Below, in pieces: positions 56,653 to 64,000 of a stretch of DNA of 64,000 nt. Under the pieces are notes generated by a model, which saw nothing but the letters and a program-made list of their open reading frames with translations, was not told the DNA's origin and searched no databases. The position numbers were made by a program, and so were the translations under genes. Location of the stretch: positions 62,001-126,000 of the forward strand of contig NZ_JAKIKU010000005.1 in the NCBI RefSeq assembly GCF_023283985.1. Reading direction: 5' to 3'. The stretch is from Shewanella electrodiphila. GTDB lineage: Bacteria > Pseudomonadota > Gammaproteobacteria > Enterobacterales > Shewanellaceae. The stretch's first letter is position 1, and each line of letters starts with the position of its first letter.

Positions 56653-57003
56653 ATGGTCACTGATAAAGATGGTTACATTCATTTAATTCAATATTTAACT
56701 GAGCATTTAGGGCTGTTTGAAGCATCAGAAGATAACAGTATAAATAGCCAAACTATAATGGAATTATTCGAAGACCAACTATCAGCCCAAATCATTATGG
56801 TTTGTGGCCAGAATCCAAACCTATCATTTGCTCAGCGCAATAAAGTCATTCGTGAAATTGATGCTATTGTCTATGATCTTGAAGAGATTTTAGCTAGTGT
56901 TGCAAGCCATAATGCAACGCCAGATCAAAGTGTGTTTATCACAGAGTTTTCTGGTTTGATCAAAAACTTGTTTGATAAAGAAATCGAACAAATCCTTAGA
57001 TAA
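56653..57003 (+). CDS. DUF3802-like small protein
   Basis: 116 residues, acidic, helical, no signal peptide. MVTDKDGYIHLIQYLTEHL and IVYDLEEILASVASHN, with LIKNLFDKEIEQIL at the end, resemble the DUF3802 proteins of Shewanella and Vibrio, as remembered; not verified. Function unknown. The ribosome site AGGGG is seven bases before the ATG. Followed closely by the retropepsin-like gene. Confidence 0.72.
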   Translation: MVTDKDGYIHLIQYLTEHLGLFEASEDNSINSQTIMELFEDQLSAQIIMVCGQNPNLSFAQRNKVIREIDAIVYDLEEILASVASHNATPDQSVFITEFSGLIKNLFDKEIEQILR

Positions 57004-57047
57004 TTTCATTATAAAACTTTAACTCATCTTACTTGCAGGACTTTTGC

Positions 57048-57926
57048 ATGTTCAAAACAATCATTAATGCTACCTTCATTTGTTGTATTTCATTTTCAAG
57101 TATGGCGGCTGAGAAAGAAGTACTAGGCCAAACTGAAATGATGTCAGTTAGTCAAAATGGAGTTGTATTTGAAGCACGAATGGATACAGGCGCAGTTAAC
57201 TCGTCATTGCATGCTCTAGATATTAACGTCGAAGGTGGCAGTGCGAAAAAAATGAAAGACAACATAGGTAAAAATGTGTCTTTCACGACTTTTAATGAGA
57301 AAGGCGAGCAAGAAAAAATTACTGCTGAAATTGTCGGCGTGTCAACGGTGAGTAACTCTCAAGGCACTGAAACCCGTTATGCGGTTAAATTACCTATTAC
57401 CTTTGGCGAAAGCACCCGTAAGGTCAAAGTAAATTTAAAAAATAGAACCACAATGGACTATAAATTACTGATTGGCCGCAATTGGTTAAAGAGCCGCTAT
57501 GTGGTTGACGTATCTGAAAAGAAATTTATCGGGCCAACTGCTGGGATCAGTATTGTCGAGTCTGGTTTGATATTTGATACTCGTATCGATACTGGTGCAG
57601 TAGAAAACTCCTTGCATGCCGTAAATTTAAGAATTAAAGATGAAGATAAAACCAACATGGATAATAATGTTGGTAAAGATGTGACATTTACAACAATGAA
57701 TGAAAAAAATGAAACGGTAGATGTCACAGCCCGTATTCATAGCACTTCTTTAATTCGTAATGCACAGGGGAGTGAGATCCGCTACATGGTGACATTAACA
57801 ATCGGCGAACCCGGTGAAGAATTTAAAGTTGATGTTAACCTACGTGATCGCAGTAAGATGACGTACAAGCTACTGATTGGCCGTAACTGGCTGCAAGGCC
57901 ACTATATTGTTGATGTTAATATGTAA
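57048..57926 (+). CDS. Exported protein with two RimB/retropepsin-like domains
   Basis: 292 residues from ATG 57048 (MFKTIINATFICCISF, signal peptide ending near SSMAA), with AGGA seven bases upstream; an in-frame TTG at 57033 is rejected. Two similar domains: residues about 24-155 (EARMDTGAVNSSLHA, KLLIGRNWLKSRYVVDV) and about 160-292 (DTRIDTGAVENSLHAV, KLLIGRNWLQGHYIVDV). Each has the DTGA catalytic-type motif of aspartic proteases and the matching late GRNWL. Single-domain relatives are annotated as 'ATP-dependent zinc protease', a label the sequence does not support. A duplicated, exported version could work as a one-chain dimer. Confidence 0.85.
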   Translation: MFKTIINATFICCISFSSMAAEKEVLGQTEMMSVSQNGVVFEARMDTGAVNSSLHALDINVEGGSAKKMKDNIGKNVSFTTFNEKGEQEKITAEIVGVSTVSNSQGTETRYAVKLPITFGESTRKVKVNLKNRTTMDYKLLIGRNWLKSRYVVDVSEKKFIGPTAGISIVESGLIFDTRIDTGAVENSLHAVNLRIKDEDKTNMDNNVGKDVTFTTMNEKNETVDVTARIHSTSLIRNAQGSEIRYMVTLTIGEPGEEFKVDVNLRDRSKMTYKLLIGRNWLQGHYIVDVNM

Positions 57927-57941
57927 GGCATTCCAACATTA

Positions 57942-57968
57942 AAAGCCGCTCATTTGAGCGGTTTTTTT
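57942..57968 (+). terminator. Terminator of retropepsin-like gene
   Basis: AAAAGCCGCTCA pairs with TGAGCGGTTTTTT; loop TT; strong T run. Confidence 0.88.
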
Positions 57969-58158
57969 GTGCCTTAATTTGACTTGTTTTCTTCATTAAT
58001 ACGAAAGACTTATTCGAGAGCACTGTATCGATATGTAATTGAATCTTAACAAATGTGCAACCCTTGCTGTTTATAGTCTTGGGTAGTTTTGGATTAAACC
58101 AAAATGATAAAAATACTATAAACACATAAAGATAGATTAATAAATCTAGGGGTTACAC

Positions 58159-61074
58159 ATGTTTTGCAAACTGAATAAGTTCAATTTTTCGTTATTAGCT
58201 TTATCCATATCTACTGTATCTATGGCGACTTTAGCAGCCAAAAGCTATGCGGATGATTTAATCATCTCTGAATACATTGAAGGAAGCAGCAATAATAAGG
58301 CGATTGAACTATACAATCCCACTAATGAAGCAGTCGATCTTTCAGGTTATCAACTTCAGTTCTTCTTCAATGGTAATAGTAACAGTGGCGGCGCTATCAG
58401 TTTAACTGGTGAGATTGATGTGGGTGCAACTTTTGTTATTGCAGATGATGATGCGTCTTCTGAGATACTAGCAAAAGCTCAGCAGTTATCTACAACGAGT
58501 TTTTTTAATGGTGATGATGCCATTGTACTCTTTAATCAAACAACGATTGTCGACTCACTGGGTCAAGTAGGAGTGGATCCTGGCTCTGAGTGGGGCTCAG
58601 GTGATTTGTCGACGAAAGATAATACTTTAAGACGCAATCACGATGGCATCATTGCCGACACAAATCCTGATGATGCAGTTTCTTTAGATAACTGGTTTGG
58701 ATTTGCAAAAGATGATTTCAGTGATCTTGGCAGTTTTAATGGTTCCGTGACAGACCCAACTGACCCAACTGACCCAACTGACCCAACTGACCCAACTGAC
58801 CCAACAGACCCAACTGAGCCAGTTGAGCTGATTTGTGGTGATTCATTTACTGCAATTCATACCATTCAAGGTAGCAGTGATATCAGTCCATTAGTAAGCG
58901 AGACGGTCATTGTAGAAGGTATTGTCACCAGTGATATGCAAGCGGGTCTAAAAGGTTTTTACTTACAAATGGCTGATAATGAGATTGATGCCGACCCGAA
59001 CACTTCTGAAGGCATATTTGTTTATACAGATTCACAACCAATCGCTGTCAATATGGGCGATAGAGTCAGATTACAAGCGACAGTAAAAGAGTATAACAAT
59101 CTCACAGAACTCGCTGATATTAGTGGCAGTATCGTGTGTGATACTCAGCAAGTATTACCTCAAGTATCTTTAATAAGTTTACCCGTACAAAGCACACTTT
59201 CACTTGAAGCTTACGAGGGAATGTTAATCGGTTTTGAGCAAGCTTTAGTGGTGAATACTGTCGCCAACTTAGGTCGATATGGTGAGGCAGAATTAGGTAG
59301 CGAACGTCATTATACAGGGACACAAGTTGCAAATCCTGGTGCTGATGCGTTAGCACTAGAAGCAAGTTATGACTTAGACCGCATCATCCTAGATGATGGC
59401 GCAACCATTCAAAACCCAGATGTCGTGCCTTATCCTGCGCCGCAATTATCTGCTTATAACAGTCTTCGTGCAGGTGATTCTATCTCATCTATCACTGGGG
59501 TTTTGCATTACAGCTTTAATGAATATCGAGTGATGCCAACTCACACTGTCAATGTTATTGCTAGTAACTCTCGTACAACGACACCAGAGCTTGTGGGAAC
59601 CGGCGATGTCATTGTGGCAAGTTTCAACGTACTAAATTACTTTAACGGTGATGGACAGGGTAACGGGTTTCCAACATCACGGGGAGCAGATTCCCTCAGT
59701 GAGTTTGAACGTCAACAAGCTAAGATTGTAAATGCGTTAGCTGCCATGAATGCTGATGTCGTTGGTTTAATGGAAATCGAAAATGATGGCTATTCAGACC
59801 TGTCTGCTATCGCAAACTTAGTCAGTGCTTTAAATGATGCAACGGTTGCCAACCGTTATGATTATATTGCTGCAAGTGACACCACTGTCGGCACAGATGA
59901 AATAGCCGTAGGGTTAATCTACCAAGTTGACCGCGTTTTACCTGTAGGTGATGCCAAAGTGCTAAACACGAGTAACTCACCATTAGATGAACAAGACTTG
60001 CCCTTATTTGATGACAGTAAAAACCGCCCAATGGTGACTCAGTTATTTGCTGATGCTGCTACTGGGGATGAGTTTGTTGTTGCAGTAAACCACCTTAAAT
60101 CTAAAGGCAGTAACTGTAATAGCGTAGGGGATCCTGATGTAGGTGATGGTCAAGGTAACTGTAACCTCACTCGTACTAGGGCTGCTCAAGCTATGATGCC
60201 TTGGCTGGCAGCGCAATATGATGTTAATGGTGAACAAGCCAAAGTACTGATTATTGGTGATTTAAATGCTTACGCCAAAGAAGACCCCGTGACTGCATTA
60301 ACCGAGAATGGTTTTACTGAGTTGTTTAACCACTTTGGTATTTCGGATGCTTATTCTTATGTTTACTCAGGTAAAGCTGGTCAGTTAGACCATGCATTAG
60401 TGAATGATGCATTACTTGATAATGTGTTGAATGTGACTGATTGGCATATTAATGCTGATGAACCTTCAATTTTGGATTATAACCAAGAATATAAATCGGA
60501 TACCCAGCTTGTTAATTACTATGCTGCTGATGCTTATCGCTCTTCAGATCACGACCCTATGGTTGTCGAGTTACAATTCACTCCTGCAAATCAAGTCCCT
60601 GTCGCAAGCTTTACATGGGCAATAAATGGTGCGCAGTTAGAAGTTGTTTCTACTTCTACTGATGACAATCAAGATGGGTTAACACACCAATGGCAGTTCG
60701 GTGATGAAAGCACTGCCACAGGGATGTCTGCAAGTCATGCGTTTACAAGTAATGGCGTTTACCAAGTCAGCTTAACGGTAACAGATGCAGAAGGTGAGTC
60801 AGATAGTTCGACGCAAACAGTCGAGGTGACTGATATTCCTGAAAATGCTGCTCCAACAGCCGCGATTCAATACATAAATTTGTGGTTCTTTGAAGTGTTT
60901 ATTTCACGAAGTGTCGATGAAGATGGACGAATTACATCGCAATCATGGTTGTTTAATGATGGCCATCAGTCGAATCGCCGTATTGTACTTAAACGTGCAG
61001 GGCAAGCGAATGAGGTGCAGTTAACCGTGACTGATAATGAAGATGCGACAGATACAGTGTCATTGCAGTTTTAA
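58159..61074 (+). CDS. Extracellular endonuclease, ExeM/ExeS/NucH type
   Basis: Large secreted nuclease, 971 residues. Signal peptide about 1-31 (ending KSYA-DD). A lamin-tail domain follows (LIISEYIEGSSNNKAIELYN, about 33-170), a threonine-proline-aspartate linker (about 199-222), an OB-fold-like region, then the endonuclease/exonuclease/phosphatase domain (VASFNVLNYF, GLMEIENDGY, NHLKSKGSNC, GDLNAYAKEDP, SDHDPMVVEL, about 490-815), and a PKD domain (about 820-900). Metal and catalytic His/Asp residues are in place. S. oneidensis has ExeM and ExeS of this kind for DNA use as a phosphate source; this is probably ExeS, but not confirmed. Confidence 0.93.
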   Translation: MFCKLNKFNFSLLALSISTVSMATLAAKSYADDLIISEYIEGSSNNKAIELYNPTNEAVDLSGYQLQFFFNGNSNSGGAISLTGEIDVGATFVIADDDASSEILAKAQQLSTTSFFNGDDAIVLFNQTTIVDSLGQVGVDPGSEWGSGDLSTKDNTLRRNHDGIIADTNPDDAVSLDNWFGFAKDDFSDLGSFNGSVTDPTDPTDPTDPTDPTDPTDPTEPVELICGDSFTAIHTIQGSSDISPLVSETVIVEGIVTSDMQAGLKGFYLQMADNEIDADPNTSEGIFVYTDSQPIAVNMGDRVRLQATVKEYNNLTELADISGSIVCDTQQVLPQVSLISLPVQSTLSLEAYEGMLIGFEQALVVNTVANLGRYGEAELGSERHYTGTQVANPGADALALEASYDLDRIILDDGATIQNPDVVPYPAPQLSAYNSLRAGDSISSITGVLHYSFNEYRVMPTHTVNVIASNSRTTTPELVGTGDVIVASFNVLNYFNGDGQGNGFPTSRGADSLSEFERQQAKIVNALAAMNADVVGLMEIENDGYSDLSAIANLVSALNDATVANRYDYIAASDTTVGTDEIAVGLIYQVDRVLPVGDAKVLNTSNSPLDEQDLPLFDDSKNRPMVTQLFADAATGDEFVVAVNHLKSKGSNCNSVGDPDVGDGQGNCNLTRTRAAQAMMPWLAAQYDVNGEQAKVLIIGDLNAYAKEDPVTALTENGFTELFNHFGISDAYSYVYSGKAGQLDHALVNDALLDNVLNVTDWHINADEPSILDYNQEYKSDTQLVNYYAADAYRSSDHDPMVVELQFTPANQVPVASFTWAINGAQLEVVSTSTDDNQDGLTHQWQFGDESTATGMSASHAFTSNGVYQVSLTVTDAEGESDSSTQTVEVTDIPENAAPTAAIQYINLWFFEVFISRSVDEDGRITSQSWLFNDGHQSNRRIVLKRAGQANEVQLTVTDNEDATDTVSLQF
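58753..58815. repeat. 9-bp coding repeat (Asp-Pro-Thr linker), seven copies
   Basis: GACCCAACT, seven units from 58753 to 58815, six exact and one with a terminal A. It encodes repeated DPT in the linker between lamin-tail and OB-like domains; copy-number changes would keep frame. Confidence 0.92.
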
Positions 61075-61150
61075 GTATCTGAAATCTATATCAGAGTTAA
61101 AGCAAAAGACTGCTTTGATTTAGAAAAAATTTATCATGAGTAAACACAAC

Positions 61151-61177
61151 AAAGGTGGCTTAATTGCCACCTTTTTA
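61151..61177 (+). terminator. Nuclease gene terminator
   Basis: AAAGGTGGC pairs with GCCACCTTT around TTAATT, followed by TTATT. Confidence 0.82.
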
Positions 61178-61213
61178 TTACCATTCTTGCCTTAATAAAT
61201 ACCTAAGGCTGTG

Positions 61214-61960
61214 ATGACAGAATTTATTGCCCCACCATGCGCTGAACAGATTTCCATCCTATATCAAGATGAGCATTTATTGTTGATCAATAAACCCAGT
61301 GGTTTACTGAGTTTATCGGGTAAGAACCCGCTTAATAAGGACTCTGTTCATTATCGTTTAGTGCAAGATTTTCCGACGGCAACACTGGTTCATCGTCTCG
61401 ATTTTGGCACCTCTGGCATTATGCTGGTGGCATTAAATAAAACGATCAATGGCCAACTAACCAAGCAGTTTCAAGATAAAACCATTAATAAACGTTATCA
61501 CGCAGTGCTGCATGGTCATTTATCAGATGAGTTAAAAAGCACGGGTGTGATTAACGCCGCAATTGCGAAGGATGTCGATAATTTTCCGTATATGAAAATC
61601 TGTAGCGATACAGGTAAACAAGCGCTAACAGAGTTTGAGGTGATTGAGGAGAGCTTTGTTAACGCCAATGCTAATGTTGGCGCCAGTATTAATGTCTATG
61701 CCAATATCAACGTCAATGTCGAAAAGTCCGAGCAAAAAGTGCCAGTGACGCGGGTAAAATTCACGCCGATTACCGGTCGTACACACCAATTAAGGATCCA
61801 CAGTCAACATATTGGTCACCCGATTCTGGGATGCGATTTATACCGCAATGCAATATCAGAAACCCTAGCATCAAGGCTATTACTGCATGCCAGTTATTTA
61901 AGCTTCACTCATCCAGTGACAGGGATTCGATTTGAAATAGACTGCGATATTCCGTTTTAA
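61214..61960 (+). CDS. RluA-family pseudouridine synthase
   Basis: 248 residues from ATG 61214, which has an AAGG site at a better distance than the GTG at 61211. It isomerises uridine in rRNA or tRNA. LLLINKPSGLLSLSG at the N-terminus, the catalytic motif HRLDFGTSGIMLVAL (catalytic Asp), and GRTHQLRIHSQHIGHPILGCDLY are all typical; the RluA/TruC branch is likely, target unknown. No S4 domain. A low-complexity insert of Asn/Ala/Val (about 155-174, NANANVGASINVYANINVNV) is odd for the family. Confidence 0.9.
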   Translation: MTEFIAPPCAEQISILYQDEHLLLINKPSGLLSLSGKNPLNKDSVHYRLVQDFPTATLVHRLDFGTSGIMLVALNKTINGQLTKQFQDKTINKRYHAVLHGHLSDELKSTGVINAAIAKDVDNFPYMKICSDTGKQALTEFEVIEESFVNANANVGASINVYANINVNVEKSEQKVPVTRVKFTPITGRTHQLRIHSQHIGHPILGCDLYRNAISETLASRLLLHASYLSFTHPVTGIRFEIDCDIPF

Positions 61961-62062
61961 TAAGCGCCTTTTTAAGAAACGCTATTTTAAGAAACCCTAT
62001 TGTAAGAAGCACCTTTTTAAAGGGACGTGCATTTTTAAAAAAGTGGAATAAGTTCAGAACGT

Positions 62063-62097
62063 AAAAAGCCCGCTGTTAAAAACAGCGGGCTTTTTTA
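62063..62097. terminator. Bidirectional terminator, pseudouridine synthase / hppD
   Basis: AAAAAGCCCGCTGTT pairs with AACAGCGGGCTTTTT around AAA; T run on both strands, serving the convergent genes. Confidence 0.92.
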
Positions 62098-62131
62098 TTT
62101 ACCAAGAATAAGGCTTCATTAGCCGTATTCG

Positions 62132-63172
62132 TTAAAGCACACCACGTTTCATTTGGTCACGTTCAATAGACTCAAATAACGCTTTGAAGTTACCTTCACC
62201 AAATCCTAAGTTATTCTTACGTTGAATAATTTCAATGAAAATAGGACCAAATAAGTTTTTGGTGAAAATTTGTAATAAGTAACCATCGTCATCACCATCG
62301 ACTAAGATTTGGTGATGCTTAATACGGTCATGATCTTCAGTCACTTGTGGCAACTTATCGAAAATGGTGTCGTAATATTCAGGAATAATATCTAGCGTCT
62401 TAATTGCAGTGCCTTCCATTGCGTCTAATGAACCTACGATATCGCGGCTTCTAAATGCTAAATGTTGTACACCTGGGCCGTTATACTCGCCTAAGTATTC
62501 ATCAATTTGGTTGTTATTGTTGCCTTTACCTTCATTGATTGGAATGCAGAAACTGCCATCTGGAGAGCGAAGCGCATAAGATACCAATGCGGTTTGTGCG
62601 CCGCTGATGTCAAAGTAGCGCACTTCAGTAAAGGCAAAAATGTCTTTATAAAAGTTAGCCCATTTTTCCATGGTGCCTTTGTAAACGTTGTTGGTTAAGT
62701 GATCGACTTCCATAAAGCCTTTCTCTTCAACAATCATTGGCTCTGCTAAGTCTTCAAAATCATTGATGTAGATATTTTGCGCTTCACCGAATACGTCGAT
62801 GAAATAAATTAAGCTGTCACCGATGCCGTAAATTGCAGGGTATGCCATGTCTTTTGCTGCATCATCAGCAGGTTTTGCACCACGAGCAACGGCTTCGTTA
62901 AATGCAAACTCAGCATCTTCAACACGCCAGCCCATAGAACAAATTGCAGGTCCATGAGACTTAGCAAAATCAGCAGAGAAACCTTGCTTAGATTTGTTCA
63001 GTAAGAAATTAATATCGTTTTGTTTGTAATAAACAATATCGTTCGCTTTTGCTTTTTTAAGCATAGAAAAACCGAAGTCAATAAACACTTGATGCATAAA
63101 ATCAGTGTCAGGGCTGGCAAATTCTGTAAATTCAATGCCTAAAAGACCAAGTGGGTTTGTTTCGCTCGCCAT
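62132..63172 (-). CDS. hppD: 4-hydroxyphenylpyruvate dioxygenase
   Basis: Non-haem iron dioxygenase converting 4-hydroxyphenylpyruvate to homogentisate. About 346 residues from the ATG at 63172 (MASETNPLGLLGIEF) with AAGGAAA upstream; the frame is open to 63208, but those residues are leader. Two vicinal-oxygen-chelate domains. Iron ligands: His in VDHLTNNV, His in VQHLAFRS, Glu in IFIEIIQRK near the C-terminus (GPIFIEIIQ). It is downstream of hmgA on the same strand, so the two enzymes of homogentisate formation and cleavage are together. Confidence 0.96.
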   Translation of the reverse strand: MASETNPLGLLGIEFTEFASPDTDFMHQVFIDFGFSMLKKAKANDIVYYKQNDINFLLNKSKQGFSADFAKSHGPAICSMGWRVEDAEFAFNEAVARGAKPADDAAKDMAYPAIYGIGDSLIYFIDVFGEAQNIYINDFEDLAEPMIVEEKGFMEVDHLTNNVYKGTMEKWANFYKDIFAFTEVRYFDISGAQTALVSYALRSPDGSFCIPINEGKGNNNNQIDEYLGEYNGPGVQHLAFRSRDIVGSLDAMEGTAIKTLDIIPEYYDTIFDKLPQVTEDHDRIKHHQILVDGDDDGYLLQIFTKNLFGPIFIEIIQRKNNLGFGEGNFKALFESIERDQMKRGVL

Positions 63173-63254
63173 TGTGTTTTCCTTAATTTTATTTGCTTTG
63201 AGCGTCACTCTTTGGTGACGTTTAAACTGAGTACAGGTGAATCAAATTTTGTTG

Positions 63255-64000
63255 TTATGATTCAATCCATGAACGGTTGTAATCATCACTCATGCAGTTT
63301 TTTACATGAGCGGTTAATTTAAGTGGTGCAAAGGTATCTACCATTACCGCATATTCGTAGGTTTCTGTTTTGCCGATTGATGCTTCGGTTTTTCCTGGTT
63401 GCGGCCCATGAGGCACACCTTTTTGATGCAGGGTCATATAACCGGCTTCAATCCCTGTACGGCTCATGAAATCGCCATCAACGTAATATAGGACTTCGTC
63501 ACTATCGATATTGTTGTGGTAATAAGGCGCTGGAATAGATTGAGGGTGGAAGTCATAAAGCCGTGGCACAAAGTTGCATACTACAAAGTTGTTAGCTGTG
63601 AATACGATATGGTCAGAAGGCGGTAAATGAATTTTGCCGACCTTAGGAGCATACTCGGTGATATTAAATGCCCACGGGTAAACACAACCGTCCCAGCCAA
63701 CAAGATCAAATGGGTGCCACTCTAGTGTTGTCACTTGATATTTATCACCAAACTTACTCACTAGCGGAAACTCACCTTGTTCAACAACGGCTTCAGTTAA
63801 TACAGGTGTTCTAAAGTCGCGCTCGCAATAAGGCGCAGACTCAAGCATCTGCCCGTATTCATTTCTAAAATGCTTAGGCACTTCAACCATTGAGAATGAC
63901 TCAATGACAAACAAGCGAACGTTGGCGTAATCATCAAACTTAAGTTGATAAGTCGTACCGCGTGGGATAATTAAATAGTCCCATTGCTTAACTTCAAGTT
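63255..64000 (-). CDS. hmgA: Homogentisate 1,2-dioxygenase, C-terminal part (cut by window edge)
   Basis: Iron dioxygenase opening the homogentisate ring to maleylacetoacetate. The visible ~248 codons read without stop to the end of the window, e.g. LEVKQWDYLIIPRGTTYQLK before VIESFSMVEVPKHFRNEYG; the start lies beyond base 64000. Fold and metal residues are seen in WHPFDLVGWDGCVYPWAFN, PSDHIVFTANNFVVCNF, APYYHNNIDSDEVLYYVDG (His, Glu) and HQKGVPHGPQPGK (His). hppD begins 82 bp downstream. Confidence 0.94.
   Translation of the reverse strand, partial: LEVKQWDYLIIPRGTTYQLKFDDYANVRLFVIESFSMVEVPKHFRNEYGQMLESAPYCERDFRTPVLTEAVVEQGEFPLVSKFGDKYQVTTLEWHPFDLVGWDGCVYPWAFNITEYAPKVGKIHLPPSDHIVFTANNFVVCNFVPRLYDFHPQSIPAPYYHNNIDSDEVLYYVDGDFMSRTGIEAGYMTLHQKGVPHGPQPGKTEASIGKTETYEYAVMVDTFAPLKLTAHVKNCMSDDYNRSWIES

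Overview
The window looks like a chromosomal segment of a Shewanella-type marine gammaproteobacterium. This rests on gene content and order: an RND efflux pair, then gltA / sdhCDAB-sucABCD, then fur and a CobB sirtuin; a polyamine operon with a eukaryotic-type AdoMet decarboxylase; an ExeM/ExeS-type extracellular nuclease; and hmgA-hppD. Base composition is moderately AT-rich. No rRNA, tRNA, CRISPR array, transposase or integrase was seen.

Layout. 1-1844: start of an RND efflux permease and its lipoprotein adaptor (minus strand). 2305-4521: a small acetyltransferase and a 1.8 kb gene-poor stretch with short repeats and an orphan terminator. 4522-15880: TCA-cycle locus, gltA divergent from sdhCDAB-sucABCD. 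16050-18770: GNAT, Fur, CobB, P-loop kinase. 18842-23431: two surface or periplasmic lipoprotein hydrolases (CpdB-like and M3 peptidase). 23595-30456: a three-gene cassette (chemoreceptor, porin, small PstS-like binding protein) present twice in tandem. 31194-35913: gamma-glutamyltransferase, FemAB-like protein, diguanylate cyclase, small unknown. 35990-40120: an accessory insert bracketed by a broken and an intact lysE; it carries three exported unknowns, one apparently switched off by an 8-bp repeat. 40337-49249: cdd, sbcB, unknown, rlmA, cold-shock gene, a cluster of microsatellites, an ABC exporter, yceH and a CvfB-like S1 protein. 49801-54565: polyamine operon speE-speA-speD-speB. 54721-61960: pdxH, a YaiI-type protein, a YceI-like protein, a DUF3802-like protein, a two-domain retropepsin-like protein, an extracellular nuclease and an RluA-type pseudouridine synthase. 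62132-64000: hppD and hmgA (tyrosine catabolism).

How genes work together. Citrate synthase, succinate dehydrogenase, the 2-oxoglutarate dehydrogenase E1/E2 pair and succinyl-CoA synthetase form half of the TCA cycle in one place; no E3 (lpd) is present. SpeA and SpeB make putrescine from arginine via agmatine; SpeD and SpeE turn it into spermidine. HmgA and HppD are adjacent steps of homogentisate catabolism. The extracellular nuclease, the CpdB-like nucleotidase and the PstS-like/porin cassettes would all fit scavenging of DNA, nucleotides or phosphate, but that link is inference.

Most unusual observations: the tandem chemoreceptor-porin-binding-protein cassette with near-identical binding-protein genes; the octamer-disrupted exported gene inside the lysE-bracketed insert; the 15-copy heptamer array; the eukaryotic-type SpeD with a terminator-like hairpin just before it; and the duplicated DTGA-motif protein. 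Numeric identities were judged by eye only.
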